Assembly: GCA_030638105.1 (NCBI GenBank)
Contig: DAOWFF010000023.1
Coordinates: 1 to 5,298, forward strand
Origin: an archaeon
Lineage (GTDB): Archaea; Nanobdellota; Nanobdellia; Pacearchaeales; GW2011-AR1
Direction of reading: 5' to 3'
DNA length: 5,298 nucleotides
The stretch's first letter is position 1. Every line of letters starts with the position of its first letter. The notes beneath the pieces are model-generated. The model made no database searches. It saw only the letters and a program-made list of their open reading frames with translations, and was not told the DNA's origin. The position numbers and the translations under genes were made by a program. This document shows positions 1-4,609 of this stretch, in pieces.

Positions 1-416
1 AATGTAAAGAACCAAGATATTTTTCTTGTAACACCTTTTTTCTCAAGCGTTTGATTTAAGATTGTTCTTGTGTTAAATGCAAGAGTAAGATGTAAATATA
101 AGAAAATGATTGCGAAGATAAAAAAGAGGATACTTATAAAAATATTTGTAGTTAAAATTTTATCAAGTGTATTACCAAAAAAAATATCTATGATTTGATA
201 AACAGCTAGAATTATTACAAATATTAAATAACTTGTTACTAACCCTTTGCTTAAACTTTTCTCGGTTCCTAAATTATCCAACTCAGGTCTTCTTTTAATA
301 TACCAAACCGCAGAATAAATCCCTAAAGTTATAAAAGATAAAAACACAAACAAAAAAACGCTCTTTTTCTGTGGAACTTGCTGGCTATCTATGGATTTTA
401 TTTCCTCTTTGTTCAT
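1..416 (-). CDS. DUF4234-like multi-pass membrane protein (3' end cut by window edge)
   Basis: The frame is open from an ATG at 416 down to the left edge, giving 138 residues with no stop, so the C-terminus is missing. A short polar N-terminus (1-17) is followed by three hydrophobic segments at about 19-39, 59-80 and 91-113. The first contains LGIYSAVWYIKRRPELDNLG, which resembles the DUF4234 signature (a TLGIY..YW motif at the end of the first helix, then a charged stretch ending in EL[ND]). No function is established for that family that I can apply here. The start is supported by a TATA-like box centred 27 bases upstream and by the lack of an earlier Met. The nitroreductase gene ends only 34 bases upstream, but the box in that gap suggests separate transcription. 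The membrane nature is clear; the family name is from memory of the motif. Confidence 0.72.
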   Translation of the reverse strand, partial: MNKEEIKSIDSQQVPQKKSVFLFVFLSFITLGIYSAVWYIKRRPELDNLGTEKSLSKGLVTSYLIFVIILAVYQIIDIFFGNTLDKILTTNIFISILFFIFAIIFLYLHLTLAFNTRTILNQTLEKKGVTRKISWFFT

Positions 417-438
417 TTTAATTATAAAACTTCTTCCT

Positions 439-448
439 TTTTATAATT
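439..448 (-). promoter_or_regulatory. TATA-like box for the DUF4234-like gene
   Basis: On the minus strand this reads AATTATAAAA, centred about 27 bases before the ATG at 416. It lies in the 34-base gap after the nitroreductase stop codon. The spacing fits an archaeal TBP site giving a leaderless transcript. No Shine-Dalgarno-like sequence precedes the ATG. Confidence 0.5.
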
Positions 449-450
449 TT

Positions 451-1008
451 CTAAACATCCAACTTTTTAATTTTCTTGATCTTTTTATTTTTGTATTCAT
501 TAAAATAAAGAATTCTGTCTAAATCAATTTTCATTTTTTTTGTTAGTGGTTTTTTTAATTCATAACCAATTGGAAACAATGCTTCAACAGTTACATTTGT
601 GGGGATTTTCAGTTCTCTTTTAATTTGGTCTTCTACAAAATATCCAATCCAACAAGTGGATAATCCGTGTTCTTGTATTTTTAATAAAAAATTTTGGATT
701 GCTGATCCCGCCTGTTGTCTGCAGAATTTTTCTCCCCTTTTTTCGTAAGCATTTACAGTCCTTGACGAGTCAGTGCAAAATACAACAATATATTGTGCCT
801 GAGAAATAAATAGCTGTTGCGACGCTTCTGCAAGCTTCTGGATTTTTTCCTTATCGTCAACAAGAATTATTTTTAAACTGAAATTATTTCCTGCCATCGG
901 AGAATATCTTGCAGAATCAATGCACTCAAGAATATCTTTCCAGTCAGGTTTTTTTGAACTGAATTTTCTAACGCTGTGCCTGTTTTGAATCGCTTTGTTT
1001 AATTCCAT
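451..1008 (-). CDS. Nitroreductase family FMN-dependent oxidoreductase
   Basis: A 185-residue protein with the fold signature of the small nitroreductase family, FMN enzymes that reduce nitro compounds, quinones or flavins with NAD(P)H, usually as cytosolic dimers. Visible motifs are the N-terminal FMN-phosphate motif NRHSVRKF (residues 9-16), the SPMAGNNFS loop (36-44) equivalent to the family's S..GN.QP segment, the GSAIQNFLLKIQEHGLSTCWIGYF block (101-124, helix plus flavin-contacting loop), and ALFPIGY (143-149) near the C-terminus. The length is typical of compact family members. The tail is unusually lysine-rich (about 173-182). The ATG at 1008 starts directly at the conserved MEL..AI..R beginning and has a TATA-like box 26 bases upstream, so it looks monocistronic. 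The physiological substrate cannot be read from the sequence. The neighbours are membrane proteins of unknown role and do not help. Confidence 0.93.
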   Translation of the reverse strand: MELNKAIQNRHSVRKFSSKKPDWKDILECIDSARYSPMAGNNFSLKIILVDDKEKIQKLAEASQQLFISQAQYIVVFCTDSSRTVNAYEKRGEKFCRQQAGSAIQNFLLKIQEHGLSTCWIGYFVEDQIKRELKIPTNVTVEALFPIGYELKKPLTKKMKIDLDRILYFNEYKNKKIKKIKKLDV

Positions 1009-1028
1009 GAAAGAAAGAGGAGAAGGGG

Positions 1029-1038
1029 ATTAATAAAT
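1029..1038 (-). promoter_or_regulatory. TATA-like box for the nitroreductase gene
   Basis: The minus strand reads ATTTATTAAT, centred about 26 bases before the ATG at 1008, the same spacing as at the other genes here. A purine-poor CT-rich stretch separates it from the start codon, with no ribosome-binding motif, which suggests a leaderless mRNA. Confidence 0.5.
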
Positions 1039-1050
1039 GTTTTTGATGTT

Positions 1051-1443
1051 TTATTTTAGAAAAATTAGTTCCTTATCATCTTTACCAATTTCTGTTATTC
1101 CATTAGGGCTATAAAAAACAGCATCAATATTAATAATTTCTCCTTCATAGTTTTTTAGATCTTCGCAAGCAAAAATAACTTTCTTATTGTAACTCTTGAT
1201 TTTTTTAGAACATATGATTTCACTTTCATTTTTTACGATGATTTCTATTTGGCAAACTACTGGAGGAGGAAGAACATTCATCAAACCAAATCCCGAAATT
1301 GATTTAAATTCTAAAATTTCTTTGTCTTCGCATGAAATCTCAATTCCTGGTTTGTTACTTAACACCACAAATAAGAGAGCAAATATGATGACTATGATTA
1401 TCCCCCCAATTATGCTTATTTTTGCTCCAAAAATTTCAACCAT
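1051..1443 (-). CDS. Single-pass membrane-anchored protein with four-cysteine outer domain
   Basis: A 130-residue protein of no family I recognise. Residues 9-29 form one strongly hydrophobic helix that could be a signal anchor or an uncleaved signal peptide. The remaining ~100 residues form a soluble, beta-rich-looking domain with cysteines at 38, 64, 78 and 93, enough for two disulfides if exported. A PPP run at 59-61 lies in a probable loop. The start codon lies inside the end of the upstream membrane gene (8-base overlap, 1436-1443), so the two are almost certainly co-transcribed and translationally coupled, and their products may interact at the membrane. An opposite-strand open frame over 1196-1468 has no comparable protein features. 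Confidence 0.75.
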   Translation of the reverse strand: MVEIFGAKISIIGGIIIVIIFALLFVVLSNKPGIEISCEDKEILEFKSISGFGLMNVLPPPVVCQIEIIVKNESEIICSKKIKSYNKKVIFACEDLKNYEGEIINIDAVFYSPNGITEIGKDDKELIFLK

Positions 1444-1858
1444 TTTTCTTTTTCACCTTTTTTATTAATATTAATAGAATAATAACCAATATAAATGTTG
1501 TGATTATTAAAATTCCAATTTTGGGGAGTAAGAAAGAAGTTAGATAGGTAAAAATCAAAAATATCCAAGAAAATAGAGTAATCCAAAACATAGTTTTTGC
1601 AAATTTTCTATATTGTTTAAACCACCATTTCCTTCTTGTTTTTGAAGTGTCAAAAAAGTATCCTCCCACTATAAAAAGAGAAATTGCCCATCCAAAACCA
1701 ATTATATAAGAAAATATAGAAAATAAAATAAATGTAGGATTATTAAATAATTCTCTTAGTAGTATAATAAACCTATCTGGCAAATTAATCATGTATAAAA
1801 TTATAAAAAATACTATTGTTGTTATTTCACTCCCATTTATTTTTTGATTATCATTCAT
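1436..1858 (-). CDS. Small four-helix integral membrane protein, unknown function
   Basis: A 140-residue, very hydrophobic protein with about four predicted membrane helices (residues 11-33, 42-67, 89-110 and 113-133). A basic, aromatic loop at about 72-88 (KTRRKWWFKQYRKF) and a lysine-rich C-terminus (133-139) are probably cytoplasmic under the positive-inside rule. I do not recognise the family. The ATG at 1858 is supported by a TATA-like box 25 bases upstream. The TGA stop lies within ATGGTTGA, shared with the start of the downstream single-pass protein, so this is the first gene of a two-gene operon. It could anchor or export its partner, but that is only inferred from the coupling. Confidence 0.78.
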   Translation of the reverse strand: MNDNQKINGSEITTIVFFIILYMINLPDRFIILLRELFNNPTFILFSIFSYIIGFGWAISLFIVGGYFFDTSKTRRKWWFKQYRKFAKTMFWITLFSWIFLIFTYLTSFLLPKIGILIITTFILVIILLILIKKVKKKNG

Positions 1859-1878
1859 TTCTTAAAAATAATAATTAA

Positions 1879-1888
1879 GTTTTAAAGG
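1879..1888 (-). promoter_or_regulatory. TATA-like box for the two-gene membrane operon
   Basis: The minus strand reads CCTTTAAAAC, with TTTAAAA centred 25 bases before the ATG at 1858. This is the only promoter-like element ahead of the overlapping gene pair. Confidence 0.45.
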
Positions 1889-1898
1889 ATTATTGTGA

Positions 1899-1905
1899 TA
1901 AAAAA
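1899..1905 (-). terminator. Oligo-T terminator after tRNA-Asn
   Basis: Immediately after the tRNA discriminator base the minus strand runs into six T residues followed by A and T. Archaeal RNA polymerase terminates at such T-tracts, so this probably ends the tRNA transcript. Confidence 0.5.
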
Positions 1906-1992
1906 CGTTCCCGCGAGGACTCGAACCTCGGACCTATCGGTTTCTGCTCAAGCACTAACAGCCGATCGCTCTACCAACTGAGCCACGGGAAC
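1906..1992 (-). tRNA. tRNA-Asn(GTT) with a 14-base intron
   Basis: The minus strand folds into a full cloverleaf. The acceptor stem is GTTCCCG/CGGGAAC (7 bp), followed by T8-G9, the D-stem GCTC/GAGC with loop AGTTGGTA, the anticodon stem ATCGG/CCGAT, variable loop AGGTC, and T-stem CGAGG/CCTCG with loop TTCGAGT. The mature anticodon loop is CTGTTAA, with anticodon GTT at 1959-1957 (asparagine). The discriminator is G (1906), as in archaeal tRNA-Asn, and CCA is not encoded. The gene is 87 bases long; removing the 14-base insert after position 37 leaves a standard 73-base tRNA. It lies between the KH-protein gene and the membrane operon, with a TATA-like box just upstream and a T-tract downstream, so it can be its own transcription unit. 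Confidence 0.96.
1942..1955 (-). other. tRNA-Asn intron at position 37/38
   Basis: The insert GTGCTTGAGCAGAA lies between A37 and A38, the canonical archaeal tRNA intron site. Anticodon-loop bases CTGT (32-35) can pair with intron bases GCAG as a 4-bp central helix including one T-G wobble. This leaves a three-base bulge TAG on the 5' side, cut after TA, and AAA on the 3' side, cut after AA. The inner part is a short loop without a good second stem, so it is a relaxed bulge-helix-loop form of the splicing-endonuclease substrate. Confidence 0.85.
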
Positions 1993-2015
1993 TTGAAACT
2001 TAAAATTTAGTTTTG

Positions 2016-2023
2016 TATTTAAA
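2016..2023 (-). promoter_or_regulatory. TATA-like box for tRNA-Asn, overlapping the KH-gene stop codon
   Basis: The minus strand reads TTTAAATA, centred about 27 bases before the tRNA 5' end at 1992. It overlaps the TAA stop (2021-2019) of the KH-protein gene. The spacing suits a transcript starting at or just before the mature tRNA end. Read-through from the KH gene is an alternative. Confidence 0.45.
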
Positions 2024-2534
2024 GTTTGTTATTTCCATTCTTCAAACCAAAATCAATAACTTCTTTTACCTGATGCTTTTCTAAAAAACTATAAACGTTT
2101 GACTGCTTTGCTCCTTTGATGATTGTTACAATCGCTTGTTGCGCGTTTTCTAAATATTCTGGAGCCCCAATAATTCCGACGTGATTTTCTTTTAATTCAA
2201 AATAACAATTTGTAAGATTGTGCAGGGTTTGTAGTGTCTTCCCACTGGTTCCGATAATTCTAGCCCTGATTCTTTTAAGGTCTTTTCTTTTTGTGTGGTC
2301 TTTTATATTTATGATTTCAAAAATAAAATCCTGTGTTTTGATTAGCAATGCAGTTGAAAACGGAAACCCGAAATTCAAAGCATCAATAACTTTTTCTGCA
2401 GAATATTCGTTTTCAGGGTTTCCTTCAATAAAAACTTCCCGTCCCCTGTTTGTGATTTTAACACCTAATTCTGTTTCTAATTTTCTTTTGTTTTTTATAA
2501 TTCGTGGAAGTTTTTCTGAGACAATTGTTTTCAT
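2019..2534 (-). CDS. Pno1/Krr1-type KH-domain RNA-binding protein
   Basis: A 171-residue protein matching the archaeal relatives of eukaryotic Pno1 (Dim2) and Krr1, which bind pre-rRNA and assist small-subunit maturation and 3'-end processing of 16S/18S rRNA. It has two KH-like halves. The first (about 1-65) includes LGVKI, the VFIEG strand and AEKVIDALNFGF. The second (about 70-141) has RIRARIIGTSGKTLQTLHNL with the RNA-binding GxxG loop as GTSG (95-98), followed by VGIIG and a final helix. The length is normal for the family. I chose the ATG at 2534 over one six codons upstream (2552) because a TATA-like box lies 25 bases before 2534, while the upstream ATG would sit directly against that box. 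In many archaea this gene neighbours eIF1A and the Rio1 kinase; neither is visible here. Confidence 0.88.
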   Translation of the reverse strand: MKTIVSEKLPRIIKNKRKLETELGVKITNRGREVFIEGNPENEYSAEKVIDALNFGFPFSTALLIKTQDFIFEIINIKDHTKRKDLKRIRARIIGTSGKTLQTLHNLTNCYFELKENHVGIIGAPEYLENAQQAIVTIIKGAKQSNVYSFLEKHQVKEVIDFGLKNGNNKL

Positions 2535-2552
2535 GAAATAACAACAGGACAA

Positions 2553-2563
2553 AATTTTTTAAA
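2553..2563 (-). promoter_or_regulatory. TATA-like box for the KH-protein gene
   Basis: The minus strand reads TTTAAAAAATT, centred about 25 bases before the ATG at 2534. It forms one half of a divergent promoter region with the plus-strand box at 2602-2611, and it decides the start codon of the KH gene. Confidence 0.5.
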
Positions 2564-2601
2564 CTTTGTGTTTTCTACTTTTAGTTGATTAATCACAACA
2601 A

Positions 2602-2611
2602 TTTTTAAATA
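2602..2611 (+). promoter_or_regulatory. TATA-like box ahead of the small frame-disrupted ORF
   Basis: TTTTTAAATA is centred 26 bases before the ATG at 2633, the spacing seen at the normal genes of this window. It suggests that the region 2633-2799 is transcribed as a leaderless RNA. Confidence 0.5.
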
Positions 2612-2632
2612 GAGTATATTCAACAAATCAAA

Positions 2633-2799
2633 ATGGCAAAAGAAGTTGGAAAAAATATGATAAGATACCCTCAACCATATTCAATAAAAATTGAAACTGG
2701 AAATCCAATGCAAGATTATCATTTAAAAAAACTGGACACCACAGATTGAAATGTGAAGCGAAACACGGAAAAAGTAAGCATTACAGAATAGAAAGATAA
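2633..2799 (+). pseudogene. Small ORF broken in the middle: decayed gene, frameshifted gene or sequencing error
   Basis: From the ATG at 2633 a 38-codon frame starts MAKEVGKNMIRYPQPYSIKI and ends at TGA (2747-2749). In the -1 frame an open stretch runs from the A7 run (2725-2731) to TAA at 2797-2799 and encodes the very basic tail KTGHHRLKCEAKHGKSKHYR..., with one Cys and several His. Joining the two at T TTA AAA (2722-2728, in the frame that a -1 slip requires) gives a protein of about 55 residues. A TATA-like box is correctly placed, so the region is probably transcribed. I do not recognise a family; size and charge recall small ribosomal or zinc-binding proteins, but no complete Cys motif is present. 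The options are a decayed gene, programmed slippage, a base error in the homopolymer, or a real 38-residue peptide. The joining is an inference. Confidence 0.4.
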
Positions 2800-2815
2800 C
2801 AATTATTTATTTCTC

Positions 2816-2829
2816 TATAATTTTAAAAA
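2816..2829 (+). promoter_or_regulatory. TATA-like box for the mini-ORF and membrane-protein transcript
   Basis: TATAATTTTAAAAA ends 21 bases before the ATG at 2851, with its TTTTAAAA part centred 26 bases upstream. The two T6 runs between box and start (2833-2838, 2841-2846) may also terminate transcripts coming from the small ORF upstream. No equally good box lies 25 bases before the membrane-protein start at 2921. Confidence 0.4.
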
Positions 2830-2850
2830 CCCTTTTTTCCTTTTTTATCT

Positions 2851-2919
2851 ATGGGGATGATTAAAGTAAATCAACCAAGTAGGTCCAGAGGAAGATTTTC
2901 ATTAATTAATTTTTTATAA
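2851..2919 (+). CDS. Possible 22-codon leader ORF
   Basis: An ATG at 2851 opens a 22-residue frame (MGMIKVNQPSRSRGRFSLIN plus two residues), ending in TAA one base before the ATG of the following membrane protein (TAAAATG). Its start lies at the leaderless spacing (26 bases) from a TATA-like box, whereas the membrane-protein ATG has neither a well-placed box nor a ribosome-binding motif. It could therefore be translated first and pass ribosomes to the next gene by reinitiation. It could also be chance, or the remnant of a gene; the sequence is basic and matches nothing I know. Confidence 0.3.
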   Translation: MGMIKVNQPSRSRGRFSLINFL

Positions 2920-2920
2920 A

Positions 2921-3715
2921 ATGGGATTAATTAAAGGGGGGTTGTTTGTTACTGCAAGTGTCTTGCTTTTTTTATGTTTTTTAGTTGGAAATGTTTTTTT
3001 GACTTTGTCTTGGTCTTTGGAATATGAGAATGTTCAGCCAGAACTTACTGCAGTTATAGAAAGTATTGCTGAGACAGAAATAAATTTATTAGAAAAAATA
3101 GACGTAGAATTTGAATTTATGGAAGAGTATTGCCAGAATTATTCAGAATTTGTTTTTAGTCAGGAGGGGTATACTTTTGTTATTCCCTGTGAAATTGTTT
3201 CTCATGGTTCTGAGGCAGTTCTTAATCAGAGCATAGATAATTTAATACAAGAAGTTTATTATCAGGAATACGACTGCAATTTTTGGGACTGCTTTCAAAA
3301 AACAGAGCGTCCGTTTTTTCTCGTTTCTGAAAAAGCACAAAATTATTGGAACAGCAAATTTTATTTTGCTTTAATTATTTCTGTTGTCTTGGTCGGGCTG
3401 ATGATGCTTTTAATTGAAAACAGATTAAATTTGCCAATTGTCGTCGGTAGTTTGCTGGCAGTTTCAGGTTTGCCTTTTATGAAATTTAACTGGGCATTGG
3501 CTTTTATGTCAAATGAATTTGTCTCACAGTTCTTTACAATTTTCTTTATTAAAGCATATTCTGTATTCTTAACAACTTTTATTTTGGGACTTATTATTTT
3601 AGGGGCAGGTATTACTTTGAGAATTCTGCTTTTTGGTTCTTCAAAAAAGAAATTTTCCAAAAACGAAGTTAAGAAGATTGTTGAGAATGAAGTTGGAAAA
3701 AGCAAGGGAAAATAA
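2921..3715 (+). CDS. Four-helix membrane protein with four-cysteine outer domain, unknown function
   Basis: A 264-residue protein of no family I recognise. It has an N-terminal hydrophobic helix (about 7-29), an acidic domain of roughly 115 residues (about 32-146) with cysteines at 71, 90, 119 and 124, three further helices (about 147-165, 170-187 and 205-237), and a lysine-rich tail (242-264) that may be a short amphipathic helix. By the positive-inside rule both ends are cytoplasmic and the cysteine domain is outside, so two disulfides are plausible. The layout of an N-terminal anchor, an outer domain and a C-terminal three-helix bundle suggests a surface-exposed receptor or channel-like role, but nothing proves it. 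The start at 2921 abuts the end of a 22-codon frame. The 43-base gap to the next gene contains a new TATA-like box, so the downstream pair is probably transcribed separately. Confidence 0.8.
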   Translation: MGLIKGGLFVTASVLLFLCFLVGNVFLTLSWSLEYENVQPELTAVIESIAETEINLLEKIDVEFEFMEEYCQNYSEFVFSQEGYTFVIPCEIVSHGSEAVLNQSIDNLIQEVYYQEYDCNFWDCFQKTERPFFLVSEKAQNYWNSKFYFALIISVVLVGLMMLLIENRLNLPIVVGSLLAVSGLPFMKFNWALAFMSNEFVSQFFTIFFIKAYSVFLTTFILGLIILGAGITLRILLFGSSKKKFSKNEVKKIVENEVGKSKGK

Positions 3716-3728
3716 TGAGAAACAAATA

Positions 3729-3738
3729 ATTTTTATAG
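3729..3738 (+). promoter_or_regulatory. TATA-like box for the PP-loop operon
   Basis: ATTTTTATAG is centred 25 bases before the ATG at 3759 and is followed by no ribosome-binding motif. It fits a leaderless bicistronic mRNA covering 3759-5209. Confidence 0.5.
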
Positions 3739-3758
3739 GGTAATTTTTTATATGTTTA

Positions 3759-4607
3759 ATGAAAGAAAAAATAATTGTTTTGCTTTCTGGAGGATTGGAT
3801 AGTTTGCTTGTTGTAAAACTTTTGCAGGAAAAAGATTTTGACATAACTGCAGTTTATTTTGAACTTCCTTTTAATAAAATTATTGAGAAAGAAATCAGAA
3901 ATTTTTGTAAAAAAGAAAAAGTGAAATTAAAAATTTTTGACTGCACCAGGGGAAAACTTTTGCAGGAATATTTGGAAATTATTAAAAAACCAAAATATGG
4001 AACTGGTGCTGGAATAAATCCCTGTGTTGATTGCAGGATATTTATTTTGGAAAAAACAAAAGAGTTTGCCGATACCCTAAAGGGCACAAGTAAAAAAAAG
4101 ATTTACACGATTGCCACGGGGGAAGTTCTGAATGAAAGACCTATGTCTCAGACAAAAAAATCCTTGGAACTAACTGAAAAAAAATCTGGTTTGATGGGGA
4201 GATTGATAAGACCTCTTTGTGATATTGGGATTAAAGGGCGTTCAAGAAAAAAACAGATTGCCCTTGCTAAAAAATTTAAAATTAATTACCCAAATCCTGC
4301 TGGAGGGTGTTTGCTTTGCGAAAAATTGTATTGTGAAAGATTAAAGAAAATTTTGAATAAAAAAAATTTAAATTACAAAGATATTCAACTTTTAAAAATC
4401 GGAAGACACTTTGAGAATAGTCAAATTATTTTGGGCAAAAATAAAAAAGAAAATGAATTATTAGAAAAAGAAAGTGGGATGAAAATTATTCCTAAACAAC
4501 CTGGACCAACAGCTTCGGTTAAAAACAAAAAATTTGAAAAAAAAGCCAGAGAACTAATCCAAAAATATTCAAAGAATAAAATTGAAGATTTTGAAGTTAG
4601 GAAATAA
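3759..4607 (+). CDS. PP-loop ATPase, tRNA thiouridylase-like, with C-terminal NFACT-R-like domain
   Basis: A 282-residue cytosolic protein. The PP-loop SGGLDS (10-15) starts a Rossmann-like adenylation domain, as in MnmA and ThiI, which activate a tRNA uridine with ATP and replace an oxygen with sulfur. Other motifs are NPCVDC (87-92), which corresponds in position to MnmA's NP...CN..IKF motif, and ATGEVLNERPMSQ (119-131), similar to the GE..GQ..SQ region of ThiI-like enzymes. GGCLLC (182-187) supplies a second cysteine pair, so C89, C92 and C184/C187 could hold an Fe-S cluster or perform sulfur transfer. Residues of about 190-252, including LKIGRHF and IILGKNKKENELLEKE, resemble the NFACT-R RNA-binding domain found fused to such enzymes. 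There is no THUMP or rhodanese domain. The next gene follows after two bases and encodes a degenerate TtuA/Ncs6 relative, supporting a shared tRNA-sulfuration role. The target base (U8, U34 or U54) is not determinable here. Confidence 0.85.
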   Translation: MKEKIIVLLSGGLDSLLVVKLLQEKDFDITAVYFELPFNKIIEKEIRNFCKKEKVKLKIFDCTRGKLLQEYLEIIKKPKYGTGAGINPCVDCRIFILEKTKEFADTLKGTSKKKIYTIATGEVLNERPMSQTKKSLELTEKKSGLMGRLIRPLCDIGIKGRSRKKQIALAKKFKINYPNPAGGCLLCEKLYCERLKKILNKKNLNYKDIQLLKIGRHFENSQIILGKNKKENELLEKESGMKIIPKQPGPTASVKNKKFEKKARELIQKYSKNKIEDFEVRK

Positions 4608-4609
4608 AT

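Noticed and set aside
1196..1468. Open frame on the plus strand, 90 codons
   Set aside because: It lies opposite the coupled membrane pair. The minus-strand frames have membrane topology, promoter spacing and an overlap typical of an operon; this one has none of these.
2218..2541. Open frame on the plus strand, 107 codons
   Set aside because: It is antisense to the KH protein, whose GxxG loop and strands clearly mark the true coding strand.
2633..2799. Assignment of the broken small ORF to a ribosomal protein such as L44e or L37e
   Set aside because: Charge and size suggested it, but I could not align a complete pair of CxxC motifs in any frame, so no family name is given.
2640..2850. Possible C/D-box or other small RNA in the gene-poor stretch
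   Set aside because: I found no paired C (RUGAUGA) and D (CUGA) boxes at suitable spacing and no strong hairpin.
3752..3802. ATG seven bases before the PP-loop start, in another frame
   Set aside because: It opens only 16 codons before a stop and would overlap the SGGLDS-encoding region; the TATA spacing fits 3759 better.
3361..3844. Two minus-strand open frames opposite the membrane protein and the start of the PP-loop gene
   Set aside because: They overlap each other and two well-supported plus-strand genes, and their translations show only the Ser/Phe/Lys-rich composition typical of antisense AT-rich DNA.
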